The notes: generated from the sequence alone by a model not told the origin. Shown: positions 27,197 through 37,194, counted from the stretch's first letter. The stretch is 64,000 bases of DNA from Vitreoscilla massiliensis (GCF_001457815.1 NZ_LN898218.1:62001-126000), one strand, 5' to 3'. Numbers and translations are program-made.

Positions 27197-27637
27197 AATT
27201 GATGAACTTCCTTTGCCGACTGCTGCCATTCATGATTGAAGATGTGTTTCATCATTTTGATGCGCTTTTATGATTTGAACTGGTGCGGCATTTAAATGAG
27301 ATTAAGATATTATTATATAGAACATCATTATTTTTATTATGTTGCATCAATGAAATACCAATCCTGTCTATTACTTTTGGGCATTGATTGTTATCGCTTT
27401 CCTCCCTACAAAATTCAACTGTTTAACAATATATGACATTAGATTATTAATAAACTATTTATTCAGCAACACTGTATTTCATTGCATGCAATATCAATGC
27501 CGATTTCCTAACAATTCCTAACATTTTCTGCACACAAAAGATTGACCGCCAGCGTGGCTTTAAATAAGCTGAATCAGTTGTCTTTGCTTTCAAAACCTTA
27601 GCCCTCCCCCCTGTCCTCATTCATTTTGGAGTTCACC
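27197..27637. other. AT-rich divergent intergenic region
   Basis: A 441-base AT-rich stretch between the divergent LysR regulator and gamma-glutamyltransferase genes. No supported frame and no DUS. TTGACC at 27543-27548 with AT-rich sequence 17 bases on is a weak promoter candidate for the transferase. Confidence 0.4.
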
Positions 27638-29482
27638 ATGCTGCTCAAAAATGCTTTATGGCTTAACCTGGGTTTACTGACATTTGTCGGCGCTTGTTCC
27701 CAAACCCACTCCCCCAATGCCCAGACATCCCAAATCAATGCCAACACCCCAGAAGTCGCCAGTGGTTGGCAACACAAAGATGGTTGGCGCACGGAAAAAT
27801 CGGCCGTTGCTGCGGCCAACCCGATGGCCACTGAGGCTGGTTTGCAAATCTTGAAGCAAGGCGGCAATGCCTTGGATGCGGCCATTGCCGTGCAAATGGT
27901 GTTGGGTTTGGTGGAGCCACAATCCAGCGGCATCGGCGGTGGTGCGTTTTTGCTGTACGACGACCAAGGTCAAATTACCGCTTACGATGGACGTGAAACC
28001 GCACCAGCAGGTGCCAAAGAAGATGTGTTCATCGGTGCCGATGGCAAGCCCATGTCTTTTGATGATGCAGTGGTCGGCGGTCGCTCAGTGGCCACACCAG
28101 CAGTGGTGAGCATGTTGTACGCTGCCCACCAAAAACACGGTAAGCTGGCTTGGGCGGACTTATTGCAACCAGCAATACGCTTGGCCGACAACGGTTTTCC
28201 AGTATCGGCGCGCTTGAACAAATTGTTGCGCTCGGAAAAATTCTTGGCCGCCAACGATGCCGATGCCAAGGCCTACTTCTACCAAGCCAATGGCGAGGCG
28301 GTGCCAGTTGGGCATATGCTGAAAAACCCTGAGTACGCGGCCATTTTGCGCTTGATAGCCGCTCAAGGTCCCAAAGGCTTGAACCAAGGCGAAGTGGCAC
28401 AAACCATCGTCAACAAAGTGCACAGCCATCCCAATAAAGGCAGCTTGTCTTTAAACGATTTGCGCCAATACAAACCGCGCGAACGCGCGCCATTGTGTTT
28501 TGATTACACCGCCCGCGCACAAAACTATGAAATCTGTGGCATGCCGCCACCGAGCTCAGGCTCACTCACCATCGCGCAGATTTTGGGCATTTTGGCGCAC
28601 ACCGACGCCGAACGCTTCGGCCTCAATAATGGTGCGCTGAATCCAGACTGGTTATACCGTTACGGTGAAGCCTCGCGCTTGGCTTTTGCCGACCGCAACC
28701 AATACATCGGCGACCCAGATTTTGTCCAAGCACCGGCTGGCTCGTGGATGAGTTTGCTGGATGGCGATTACTTGCGCCAGCGCGCCAGCTTAATAGACTT
28801 ATCGGCACAGCCCAAATCGATGAATACCGCCAAAGCAGGCCAACCCAAGGCTTTACAGGCCGCTTATGCCAACATGCCTAACCAAAAAGAATATGGCACT
28901 TCACACATCAGCATTGTCGACAAATACGGTAATGCCTTGGCGATGACCACCACCATAGAATCGCAGTTCGGCTCCAAACTGATGGTCAACCGCGGCAAAG
29001 GCTTGGCCGGCGGCTTCTTGCTCAACAATGAAATGACCGATTTCAGCTTTAGCCCACGCGATGAAGCGGGCAAACCGGTGGCCAACCGCGTCGAACCCAA
29101 CAAACGCCCACGCTCAAGCATGTCGCCGACCTTGGTATATGAAAAATTGCCGAATGGCAAACGCGGCAAGCTGTTGATGAGCTTGGGCAGTCCGGGTGGT
29201 GCCAACATCATCCATTACACCGCCAAAACCCTGTACGGTACGCTGAATTGGGGCTTGAACACCCAACAAGCGATCAACTTGCCCAATTTCGGCAGCAACA
29301 ATGGCGCCATGCAATTGGAGCAAGGCTTGTTGGGCGATGCTTATGCCAATGCGCTCAAGCAAACCGGCCAAGAAGTGAAAACACTGGAAATGACCAGCGG
29401 CTTGCAAGGCATACAGCGCACAGACAGCGGTTGGTTTGGTGGCGCCGACCCACGGCGTGAAGGCATTGTTTTGGGCGAATAA
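27638..29482 (+). CDS. ggt: gamma-glutamyltransferase (lipoprotein form)
   Basis: A 614-residue enzyme that cleaves and transfers the gamma-glutamyl group of glutathione and related peptides. The signal ends in LLTFVGAC (Cys20), predicting a lipid anchor instead of the free periplasmic form. It is a self-processing proenzyme: the new N-terminal nucleophile is Thr421 in EYGTSHISIVD, and SSGIGGGAFLLYD near 97 and SLGSPGGANII later bind substrate. GGAG precedes the ATG. The low-numbered large subunit and high-numbered small subunit are both complete. Confidence 0.9.
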   Translation: MLLKNALWLNLGLLTFVGACSQTHSPNAQTSQINANTPEVASGWQHKDGWRTEKSAVAAANPMATEAGLQILKQGGNALDAAIAVQMVLGLVEPQSSGIGGGAFLLYDDQGQITAYDGRETAPAGAKEDVFIGADGKPMSFDDAVVGGRSVATPAVVSMLYAAHQKHGKLAWADLLQPAIRLADNGFPVSARLNKLLRSEKFLAANDADAKAYFYQANGEAVPVGHMLKNPEYAAILRLIAAQGPKGLNQGEVAQTIVNKVHSHPNKGSLSLNDLRQYKPRERAPLCFDYTARAQNYEICGMPPPSSGSLTIAQILGILAHTDAERFGLNNGALNPDWLYRYGEASRLAFADRNQYIGDPDFVQAPAGSWMSLLDGDYLRQRASLIDLSAQPKSMNTAKAGQPKALQAAYANMPNQKEYGTSHISIVDKYGNALAMTTTIESQFGSKLMVNRGKGLAGGFLLNNEMTDFSFSPRDEAGKPVANRVEPNKRPRSSMSPTLVYEKLPNGKRGKLLMSLGSPGGANIIHYTAKTLYGTLNWGLNTQQAINLPNFGSNNGAMQLEQGLLGDAYANALKQTGQEVKTLEMTSGLQGIQRTDSGWFGGADPRREGIVLGE

Positions 29483-29495
29483 ACCACAAAAAATA

Positions 29496-29527
29496 ACGGG
29501 CTGGGCACGCTGACCTAGCCCGTATTT
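29496..29527 (+). terminator. intrinsic terminator
   Basis: ACGGGCT and AGCCCGT form a seven-base stem followed by ATTTT, directly after the gamma-glutamyltransferase stop. This one is not built from uptake sequences. Confidence 0.75.
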
Positions 29528-29615
29528 TGGGCTAATTCATTCATATTAGAATAATTATGCTTGGCATTTATGTGCTTCAAACCTGACTGGCATCAATGCT
29601 TGATGAATTTTGTGA

Positions 29616-29644
29616 TTGACAAGTTTAGAGAAAATATTTATTAA
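29616..29644 (+). promoter_or_regulatory. sigma-70-like promoter of the acyl-CoA ligase gene
   Basis: TTGACA (29616-29621) is followed after 17 bases by TATTAA (29639-29644), about 58 bases before the start codon. A perfect -35 and a 4/6 -10. Confidence 0.5.
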
Positions 29645-29701
29645 TATCAAAAAAATGACAATACCAACAATTCTACAATGTCTCTACAACGAGGAAATAG
29701 C

Positions 29702-31339
29702 ATGGCAGATTTCGATACCCATTTGTCCGCTCAAGCCGCGAATTACGCCCAACTCACCCCCATAGACCATTTGGTGCGCACCGCCGAGGTGTATGGCGAA
29801 CATTTGGCCATCGTCCACGGTGATTTGCGTCAAAACTGGCGCGACACTTTTACCCGCTGCAAACAATTGGCCGCTGCTTTGCGCCAATTGGGCATCAGCC
29901 GCAACCACACCGTGGCAGTATTGTTGCCCAATACCCCTGCCATGGTGGAAGCACACTTTGGCATCCCGATGTCGGGTGGCGTGTTGTGCACGCTCAACAT
30001 CCGCTTGGATGTGGAGGCAATGATATTCTGCCTGCGCCATGGCGAAGCCGAAATCTTATTGGCCGATACCGAGTTTGCCGAAGAAGTGAAACAAATACAG
30101 GCCGCCTTACCCGATTTAAAAATCATCCAAGTCAACGATGCCTTGGGCCCTGAAGTGGCGGCGTTTGCCGACACCGATTATGAAAGCCTGTTGCAATCGG
30201 CTGAAGATTTAGACAATTGGGTCTTGCCTGAAAACGAGTGGGACGCGATTGCGCTCAATTACACTTCCGGCACCACTGGCGACCCCAAAGGCGTGGTTTA
30301 CCACCACCGCGGCGCAATGATGAACTCGATTTCCAACATCATGGATTGGGACATGTCCAAATTCCCAGTGTATTTGTGGACACTGCCGATGTTCCATTGC
30401 AATGGCTGGTGTTTCCCGTGGACCATCGCGGCGCGTGCCGGTGTCAACGTGTGTTTGCGCCGTTTCGACCCACGCGTGTGTTTCCGTTTGATTAAAGAAT
30501 TTGGCGTTACCCATTACAGCGCCGCGCCGATTGTGCATTCCAGCTTGGCCAATGCGCCCGATGATTTGAAGCAAGGCATAGACCATGTGGTCAAAGGCTC
30601 GATTGCCGGCGCTGCGCCTCCGGAAGCGGTATTGGCGGCGATGGAAGCCATGGGCTTTGAAATCACCCATGTGTATGGCTTGACCGAGGTCTACGGCCCT
30701 GCCACCGTCTGCGTGCAACGCGACGATTGGGCCGACATGGACATTTCCGCACGTGCGGCCATGAATGCCCGTCAAGGGGTGCGCTCGAATCTGCAAGATG
30801 GTTTAAGCGTGCGCGACCCCATCAGCATGGAAGAAGTGCCACACGACGGCGCGACCATAGGCGAATTGATGTTCCGCGGCAACATCGTTATGAAAGGTTA
30901 TTTGAAAAACCCGAAAGCCACCGACGAAGCGTTTGCTGGCGGCTGGTTCCACACCGGCGACTTGGGCGTGGTCCATCCCGATGGCTATGTACAAATCAAA
31001 GACCGCAGCAAAGACATCATCATCTCTGGCGGTGAAAACATCTCATCCATTGAAGTGGAGGACGTGATTTACAAACACCCTGATGTGATGAATTGTGCCG
31101 TCGTGGCCGTACCGCATGAAAAATGGGGCGAAGTGCCGTTTGCCTTTATCGAATTGCGCGAAGGTGCCAGCTTGACCGACATCCAATTGCGCGACTATTG
31201 CCGCGAGCATTTGGCGCGCTTTAAAGTGCCGAAATACTTCGCCTTCACCGACATCCCTAAAACATCTACCGGCAAAGTACAAAAATTCGCCTTGCGTAAC
31301 CAAGCCAAGGCATGGGTAGAACAAATACCGGAACAATAA
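29702..31339 (+). CDS. AMP-forming acyl-CoA synthetase
   Basis: A 545-residue ANL-superfamily ligase that activates a carboxylic acid to its CoA ester through an acyl-adenylate. The P-loop YTSGTTGDPKGVVYHHRG, the adenine motif YGLTEVYGPA, the hinge DRSKDIIISGGENIS and the C-terminal catalytic lysine in TSTGKVQKFALR are all present. The sequence is of the medium/short-chain AlkK/DmdB/plant AAE type, so a fatty or methyl-branched acid is likely. GAGGAAATAGC precedes the ATG. Monocistronic, closed by a DUS hairpin. Confidence 0.85.
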   Translation: MADFDTHLSAQAANYAQLTPIDHLVRTAEVYGEHLAIVHGDLRQNWRDTFTRCKQLAAALRQLGISRNHTVAVLLPNTPAMVEAHFGIPMSGGVLCTLNIRLDVEAMIFCLRHGEAEILLADTEFAEEVKQIQAALPDLKIIQVNDALGPEVAAFADTDYESLLQSAEDLDNWVLPENEWDAIALNYTSGTTGDPKGVVYHHRGAMMNSISNIMDWDMSKFPVYLWTLPMFHCNGWCFPWTIAARAGVNVCLRRFDPRVCFRLIKEFGVTHYSAAPIVHSSLANAPDDLKQGIDHVVKGSIAGAAPPEAVLAAMEAMGFEITHVYGLTEVYGPATVCVQRDDWADMDISARAAMNARQGVRSNLQDGLSVRDPISMEEVPHDGATIGELMFRGNIVMKGYLKNPKATDEAFAGGWFHTGDLGVVHPDGYVQIKDRSKDIIISGGENISSIEVEDVIYKHPDVMNCAVVAVPHEKWGEVPFAFIELREGASLTDIQLRDYCREHLARFKVPKYFAFTDIPKTSTGKVQKFALRNQAKAWVEQIPEQ

Positions 31340-31365
31340 TCTGCACGGTGTGTTAAGCCATTAAA

Positions 31366-31395
31366 AAGCGGCCTGTAAATGTTTACAGGCCGCTT
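31366..31395. terminator. DUS inverted-repeat terminator
   Basis: AAGCGGCCTGTAAA and its reverse copy, four-base loop, after the acyl-CoA ligase gene. Confidence 0.8.
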
Positions 31396-31550
31396 GTGTA
31401 TTCATTAATCAAGTATCGCTGTGCGTTTATCTACTCAGATAAGCAACACAAATGCTGTAACAGAAACCACACTCCAGCAGCCCACCCCACACCAACGGCC
31501 AGCACGCTAACGCAATGTGTTAGTCTAAAAAGCCTTATCCCTACACAACC

Positions 31551-32192
31551 ATGACGGTGCCCATGTTGATTGACTCAAACATACTGCGCAGCGCCGCCTT
31601 ATGTGCGCTTTGCAGCTTGCCCGCCCTCGCCGCCGCCCAACATTTCAGCGTCAACCATCCCAAAATCTTGCCCGATTTGAACGTCTCATTTGATTTGCCC
31701 GATGACCAAGCAGGTCGCTGGAAACAAATCCTCAACAACAGCGACAGCAGCATCGCCGAATTCTTACACACCAACTGGCCGCTGGCCTCGGTAGAAATCG
31801 AAGTCAAAAGCGTGGACGAGTTTTTCGACGCCGACACCTTGGGCGTGGCCGCCAGCGACCCTAAGTTCATCCACCACCCCAGCGTCATCGCCCAAATCAA
31901 GCAGCGTTACAGCCAATATGCTGCCGCCGGTGCAAATGCCAGCCGCAGCATTTCCCAATTCAAAACCCTGACCGTCAGTGGCACACCCGCGCTGCGTTTT
32001 CGGGTCAACAGCCGCTACCAAACCGATACCGGCATCCACGTGCGTGCGCAAGCCGACTATCTTGCGTTCATGCGCCAACAGCGCTATGTGTATGTGAAAA
32101 TGCACGATGAAACCTTAGACGACGGCAGCGGCAATCCTGCCCAACTGTATTCTTACGGCAACAGCATCAACAGCATACAATTAAAATACTGA
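31551..32192 (+). CDS. secreted hypothetical protein
   Basis: A 213-residue exported protein of unknown function. The signal peptide runs to about residue 29 (CALCSLPALAAA then Q). The mature part is mixed, with aromatic strand-like segments near the end (FRVNSRYQTDTGIHVRAQADYLAFM, YVYVKMHDE), suggesting a compact beta-rich periplasmic domain. ATG at 31551 is used; another at 31563 is equally possible, neither with a strong ribosome site. Confidence 0.55.
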   Translation: MTVPMLIDSNILRSAALCALCSLPALAAAQHFSVNHPKILPDLNVSFDLPDDQAGRWKQILNNSDSSIAEFLHTNWPLASVEIEVKSVDEFFDADTLGVAASDPKFIHHPSVIAQIKQRYSQYAAAGANASRSISQFKTLTVSGTPALRFRVNSRYQTDTGIHVRAQADYLAFMRQQRYVYVKMHDETLDDGSGNPAQLYSYGNSINSIQLKY

Positions 32193-32214
32193 TGTGCCTG
32201 TTCAATATGCACGC

Positions 32215-32243
32215 AAGCGTCCTGTAAGCATTTACAGGCCGCA
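32215..32243. repeat. mixed DUS hairpin
   Basis: One arm is the variant AAGCGTCCTGTAA, the other the standard TTACAGGCCGC, so one base of the stem is mismatched. It lies between two convergent genes. Confidence 0.6.
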
Positions 32244-32253
32244 TGCCATGACC

Positions 32254-32670
32254 TCAATCGAGTTGAAACATGTCGACCACTTGTTGACCCGTTAATTGTT
32301 GAGTGGCATTGCCAAAGTGGTAAAACGCAGGCTTCTCATCAATAAATACCTCAGTGTCCAAGTTCACACCATCCAAATCCACGTCCAAGGCAAACACGTT
32401 TACAAAGTTCTGCGACAAGTCTTTGCTTTGCCAAAATAAAAATGTGCCGCAATGTGAGCACACCACCCGCTGCCCCCACGTAGAAGAATCGTAAACCTGC
32501 ACACTGTCTTGTTGGTGGTATTCCAAACTGTCTGCCACATACTCCAGCGACATCGACGGCCCACTGTTTTGGCGTCGGCACATATTGCAATGGCACACAC
32601 CGACTTGCAGCGAAGTGGGAATTAAGGCAAACGCCACTTGCCCACACAAACACTGTCCTGAGGTTTTCAT
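32254..32670 (-). CDS. GFA-family zinc protein
   Basis: A 138-residue protein of the GFA/CENP-V fold, related to glutathione-dependent formaldehyde-activating enzymes. It has the zinc-binding pattern CLCGQV, CHCNMCRR and CSHCGTFLFW. Most bacterial members have no proven function. GAGG precedes the chosen ATG (MKTSGQCLCG); the longer frame has no ribosome site. Confidence 0.8.
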   Translation of the reverse strand: MKTSGQCLCGQVAFALIPTSLQVGVCHCNMCRRQNSGPSMSLEYVADSLEYHQQDSVQVYDSSTWGQRVVCSHCGTFLFWQSKDLSQNFVNVFALDVDLDGVNLDTEVFIDEKPAFYHFGNATQQLTGQQVVDMFQLD

Positions 32671-32833
32671 AGCGCCTCTCATAGGGTTGATTGAAAAAGA
32701 GATTTGAATATAACGATGATTGCAAGCTTGGCGCAAACATCATGCAGCCAAGTTTGTCGCACATCAAGCGCACGCCCATTCTTGTATAGACAAGCCCATA
32801 CCAATTCATTCTTACACCAAAACTCGCAGCAAA

Positions 32834-32863
32834 AAGCGGCCTGTAAATATTTACAGGCCGCTT
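32834..32863. terminator. DUS inverted-repeat terminator
   Basis: Paired AAGCGGCCTGTAAA with a two-base loop, downstream of the YjdM gene on the minus strand. Confidence 0.75.
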
Positions 32864-32926
32864 AAATTGGAGTTGCTGTGTTGCTACTGGGTATCGAGCG
32901 CAGCAAGATATTTAAACGCTACAGCT

Positions 32927-33268
32927 TCAGGCTTTTTTCACAAACTCAGATTTGAGCTTCATCGCGCCCATGCCTTCGATGCGGCAGTCTATGTCATGGC
33001 CGTCGGCCGCGTCTGGCTGCAAGCGTATGCCTTTGGCCTTGGTACCGACTTTGAGCACGGTAGACGAGCCTTTGAGCTTCAAATCCTTAATCAAAGTCAC
33101 GGTATCGCCGTCTTGCAACAGCGTGCCATACGCGTCTTTTACCACCGCCGCAGCCTCGTCCTCGTCTGCATCGGCATGCCATTCATGCGCGCAATCGGGG
33201 CACAACAACATCACCCCATCGCTGTAAGTGTATTCGGATTGGCATTGTGGACAACTGGGAAACGTCAT
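32927..33268 (-). CDS. yjdM: zinc-ribbon protein YjdM (PhnA)
   Basis: A 113-residue protein. An N-terminal zinc ribbon [13 protein letters not shown]...CPDCAHEW is followed by the PhnA domain with [25 protein letters not shown] and GTKAKGIRL. The family was once named for phosphonate use, but its function is not settled. GAGG before the ATG. Stands alone. Confidence 0.88.
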   Translation of the reverse strand: MTFPSCPQCQSEYTYSDGVMLLCPDCAHEWHADADEDEAAAVVKDAYGTLLQDGDTVTLIKDLKLKGSSTVLKVGTKAKGIRLQPDAADGHDIDCRIEGMGAMKLKSEFVKKA

Positions 33269-33515
33269 TTCGCAAACCTCGCTAAGCTCTCAAACAAATG
33301 GCGATTGTAACATTACCATATGAATAAGAAATGATTTAGCGGATTAATGCGAGGATAGTTTAATGTGAGTCAAACATAGCGACCCCAAATCGTGAGCTGA
33401 GTGGCAATGACTTGCTCTTGCCACGCGCAATGCTCAAACAAAGTTTACAGGTCGCTTAGCTGCATATCTCGGTAAAAGGGTAAACACCTGCTAGCGTTAT
33501 GCACCAGCGAATTTG

Positions 33516-34322
33516 TTAAGACAATTGTCGCAGCAAGTCTTGCACCGTCGCTGCCGTTTGCTGTGGCTGCTCCAAGGGGAACATGTGCGCGCCGTCAAAC
33601 ACCGAATACGGGATGCGATAATGCTCGTGTATCAATTGCGGAAAGCCGTGTTGGTAAAACACGCTGTCGCTGGCGGTAAGCAAGTGTACCGGCACTTGCG
33701 GCGGGGTTTTGGGCGTGCGCCACCACCACGCCGGCACGGTGCGGAATATGTCTGCTTCTAAGGCTTTGGGGATGCGCAGCGTCACGCCGCCGCGCTCGCC
33801 ATCGTCAACCAAACCATGCTCGATATAGGCTTGAAAACAGGCCTCGTCAAAGCGTTTGAAGATGGATTTGTGGCGCAGGCTTTGGTAGGCGGCCTCGCGG
33901 TTAGGCCAAAAATCCACCCGTTTCACCGCCAACAGCGCCGGCGTGGCGCGGTCAATCAGACTGAGTTTGAATTTTTGCGCCACTTCCAATAAGGCGGTTT
34001 TCTTGCCCATTAAAAACGGCGGATCGAGCAACACCAGTTTATGAAACAAATCAGGCCGTTTGTACGCCACCATCAACAGCAATAAAGAGCCAAACGAATG
34101 CCCCAAGCCCACCACCGCCTGCCCTTGCGCTTGCGCCTCGATGTCGGCAATCAATTCCTCTACCCACAAATGCCATGTCGGCGTGTGCGGGTATTGCGGA
34201 TTCATGCCGATGACCGGCAGATAACGCACCGCATAATCGGCCTCAAAATGTGCCAATAAAGTTTGGTAACACGCGGCAGGAAAACCATTGGCATGGGCAA
34301 AATACAAAATCGGTTTGGACAT
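33516..34322 (-). CDS. alpha/beta hydrolase
   Basis: A 268-residue hydrolase. HANGFPAACYQ forms the oxyanion-side loop, the nucleophile serine is in GLGHSFGS (near 78), and the catalytic histidine is in DGAHMFPLEQP near the end. No signal peptide, so cytoplasmic. Substrate unknown. The ATG at 34322 is preceded by GGAG at a long spacing; a TTG one codon earlier is an alternative. Confidence 0.8.
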   Translation of the reverse strand: MSKPILYFAHANGFPAACYQTLLAHFEADYAVRYLPVIGMNPQYPHTPTWHLWVEELIADIEAQAQGQAVVGLGHSFGSLLLLMVAYKRPDLFHKLVLLDPPFLMGKKTALLEVAQKFKLSLIDRATPALLAVKRVDFWPNREAAYQSLRHKSIFKRFDEACFQAYIEHGLVDDGERGGVTLRIPKALEADIFRTVPAWWWRTPKTPPQVPVHLLTASDSVFYQHGFPQLIHEHYRIPYSVFDGAHMFPLEQPQQTAATVQDLLRQLS

Positions 34323-34458
34323 CAAGGCAGCACTCCATCACAGAACGCGCATCATACCGTGTAAACGCGTATTGCCACCAGACAAGCCAGTAAAAATGCA
34401 TTGTGGGTAAATCATCATAGCAAGCGGCCTGTAACATACCGCCATGCACTGCAACTGT

Positions 34459-35214
34459 TTACTCAGCAGCCCGCAACCACTGCAATTGCGTGTCCAGCCG
34501 TGTTAATACCTGACCTTGATAATGCACTGTGCCTTGAGCGTCTATTTGCAGCGGTGACGCAGCGGCGGCAAACAGCGCATCTTGGCGCTGCGCCCACACA
34601 TCGTTCAGCGCATGCACCAACCACACTTGGCTCACCGCACTGGAGGGCATGGCATCGGCGTAGAACTGTTGCGGCGCTGGTTGCTTGGGGAAAAACACAT
34701 TGTTGGTGTCATGGTCTAGCGGCACATAGCTGCTGTAAAACGGCGCCCCCACTGGTGCGATGCCTTGTTGCTGTAAGCCATGTTGGGCACGCACACCTTG
34801 TGGGCGCAGCCGCAGCGTTTGCTCCAGCCATGCTGTTTCAGCCGCGCTCAATTGCTGCGCCAGCCAATACAGCTTGATGGCTTGGGCATTGCCAAACGCG
34901 GTCTTGCCCTCGTTGCGGCTTTCCAAGCTGATGGGCATGAGCTGCGCATGGGCTTTGTTAAGCAAGGACAAGGGCAAACGGCGTATGTCCAAGCCAGCAT
35001 TGCTCACTTGCTTGAACAGCAAATGCAATTGCGGTGTTAACAAGGCCAATACCGCCTCATTGCGGTAGATTTTCATGCCACCACCGACATCGAACAACTG
35101 TTTGCGACTGGTCGCTTGCGGCGAGGTGTCTTGGTGCGTGGGCGTGATGCAGCCGGCTTGCGTCATGGCAACGCCGGCCATTCCCCACAGCAATATTTGA
35201 CGACGTGTGTACAT
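34459..35214 (-). CDS. twin-arginine-type lipoprotein, paralogue A
   Basis: A 251-residue predicted lipoprotein. The N-terminus MYTRRQILLWGMAGVAMTQAGC combines a twin arginine with a lipobox (Cys22), suggesting Tat export and lipid anchoring. The mature part shares the pattern KIYRNEAVLALLTPQLHLLFKQVSN, RRLPLSLLNKAHAQL and NNVFFPKQPAPQQFYADA with the next minus-strand gene, so the two are paralogues. AAGGAG lies before the ATG. Function unknown; I do not recognise a named family. Confidence 0.65.
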   Translation of the reverse strand: MYTRRQILLWGMAGVAMTQAGCITPTHQDTSPQATSRKQLFDVGGGMKIYRNEAVLALLTPQLHLLFKQVSNAGLDIRRLPLSLLNKAHAQLMPISLESRNEGKTAFGNAQAIKLYWLAQQLSAAETAWLEQTLRLRPQGVRAQHGLQQQGIAPVGAPFYSSYVPLDHDTNNVFFPKQPAPQQFYADAMPSSAVSQVWLVHALNDVWAQRQDALFAAAASPLQIDAQGTVHYQGQVLTRLDTQLQWLRAAE

Positions 35215-35635
35215 AAGCAAACTCCTTGTGTGTCTGCATCAGATTGAGTGTCGCGACACTGCCAGACAGATGACTGCAGCGAAGCGCGCTGACGCTGTTT
35301 ATACCGCATCTTGGGCGATTATTTATGCTACTTACCGCATGCATGCTTTGTGCTGCTACTTGCGGTCAGCCAATTGCGCCTTGTCAGATATGGGCGTTAA
35401 TCAGCCGCGGTGTTTGCTGCCAACAGCGTCCATATTTCTCAACATCGTTTGATTACAATACTTATCCAATATAGGTCCAATATAGAGCAATGGGCTTGTA
35501 TCTGTGTTAAGTGCTCTTGCCTAAGACTGTTTACAGGCCGCTTGATCTGTTCAATAAGCTGATGGCTAGACCGTTAGTGATTTTATTGCCATTCCTATCT
35601 GTTATTGACCTTTAGCCTCGCCATAACAAACACAC
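35215..35635. other. gene-free spacer between the lipoprotein paralogues
   Basis: A 421-base stretch with no supported frame. It holds one unpaired DUS (near 35531) and should contain the promoter of paralogue A, since the ribosome site is present but the gene is not coupled to paralogue B. Confidence 0.4.
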
Positions 35636-36451
35636 TCATGGCTGAGGCACACGTTTTTTGTTCACTACCGCCGGCATGGCATCGCGGGTGCGGGTGTCGA
35701 TAAACAGATGCACATCGTCGGCCAAATTGCGCATGGCTTTGCCACGATAGTGCACGCTGCCATCGCTGCCTATGGTGATGGGTGTGCGTGCCTCGGCGAA
35801 CAGCTGTTGCTGGCGTTTGGCCGCGACTGCATCCAAGGGGATGTCCCAAAAGCGGCCACCGGTTTGCTGTTGGCGCAAACCATCGGCAAAAAATCCTACC
35901 GGATAGCGGCCATCGAAAAACACATTGTTAAAATCGCCGCTCAAGGAAATATAGCCATCGTAAGCGAGCTGCTTTTCTTGCAAATAGCCATGGTTAATCA
36001 TCGGATTGGTGTAAGCGCTGCCACCTTCCTCTGTGGCACGCAGTTGCAACGACGCCAACAATTGCTGCTCCGCTGTGCTCAAGTCCTCGGCGCGAAACGT
36101 CAACACAATGTATTGTGCATTGCCATAACTGCGCCGCCCCTTGTCCGATACCGAACCGATGCTCTGGTGTTGCATCTGTGCATAAGCCTTTTGCAGCAGC
36201 GACTTGGGCAGTTTGCGAAAATCAAAGGCACGGCCATTGCTCACACGTTTAAACACCAATTGAAAACTGGGGCTTAAATACACCAGCGCCTCGTCGTTGT
36301 AATACACTTTCAAGCCATCAAACGCCATAGGTTCGGTGCGCGAGGTCGCCGGTTGCGACTTGCCCAGCGGATTGAAATGGATGCAAGCCGCCGGCGTTAA
36401 CGCTGTGCCAGCCAATAACCATGTCACGATGCGTCTGCGGGTGTAATCCAT
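35636..36451 (-). CDS. twin-arginine-type lipoprotein, paralogue B
   Basis: A 271-residue predicted lipoprotein: MDYTRRRIVTWLLAGTALTPAAC gives a twin arginine and Cys23. Shared with paralogue A are KVYYNDEALVYLSPSFQLVFKRVSN, RKLPKSLLQKAYAQM, a YGNAQYIVLTF block and NNVFFDGRYPVGFFADG. The two differ by about 20 residues in length, mostly at the C-terminus. Likely an old tandem duplication. Function unknown. Confidence 0.65.
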   Translation of the reverse strand: MDYTRRRIVTWLLAGTALTPAACIHFNPLGKSQPATSRTEPMAFDGLKVYYNDEALVYLSPSFQLVFKRVSNGRAFDFRKLPKSLLQKAYAQMQHQSIGSVSDKGRRSYGNAQYIVLTFRAEDLSTAEQQLLASLQLRATEEGGSAYTNPMINHGYLQEKQLAYDGYISLSGDFNNVFFDGRYPVGFFADGLRQQQTGGRFWDIPLDAVAAKRQQQLFAEARTPITIGSDGSVHYRGKAMRNLADDVHLFIDTRTRDAMPAVVNKKRVPQP

Positions 36452-36638
36452 GTGTGTTCCATTGCATTCCCTGTGTAGACCTTAATATACCGTGAACGGG
36501 CGCACAAACCGTACAAAACCTTGCGCCAGCGTGTACCGCGTTGGCGACATGACCACACTATTGCCATCAGGACTTTACAGGCCGCTGCAGACACTTTAGC
36601 CTGCGCTTATCTTACTTACCGACATACTCAGTCCCGCC

Positions 36639-37194
36639 ATGCCGCATTTATTGACTTTATTATCCTTGCGCAGCCGCCCAGTCTTACAACCTGTTTTGTT
36701 GCTGCTGCTGGCGTGTAGCGCCAATCTGGCTAGCGCTCAAACCGACGCCAGCGCGGCCGAGCGTGGCATCGCGTTGAACAATCATGGCCATGCCTTGGCA
36801 GAGCAAGGGCTGTATGCGCAGGCGCAGCAATACTACCAACAAGCCTTGCCCGATTTGACCGCCACCGATGCACGCACTCAGCGCAACCGCGCCGCCACCT
36901 TAAACAATCTTGGCGTGGCCCTCGCCCAACAAGGCCAGCTGCCGACGGCTGAAGCGGCATTTACTGAGGCGTGGACGCTGCGCCAGCACGTCTTAGGCGC
37001 TAACGCCGCCGACCTTATTATCGCGCCACAATTTGGCGGTGGTGTTATTGGGTTTACAGCGCGATGCCGAGGCCTGCACCCACATGCAAGCTGCATGGCA
37101 AGGGCGGGTGCAATTATTGGGGCCACAACATGCCGACACCCAACTCAGCCGCAGTTTTATCGAGCGCATGCCCGCGTGCCCCAAGCAGCGTTGA
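36639..37194 (+). pseudogene. frameshifted secreted TPR protein
   Basis: The frame begins with a signal peptide (VLQPVLLLLLACSANLASAQ) and two TPR helices pairs (AERGIALNNHGHALAEQGLYAQAQ, NRAATLNNLGVALAQQGQLPTAEAAF). After codon 125 (GAC at 37011-37013) the frame loses TPR character. Skipping one base (C37014) restores it: LLSRHNLAVVLLGLQRDAEAC and more helices, ending at TGA 37192-37194, for a 184-residue product. The read frame instead runs on to 37289 through sequence overlapping a DUS. One extra C, real mutation or sequencing error, explains this. Confidence 0.7.
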
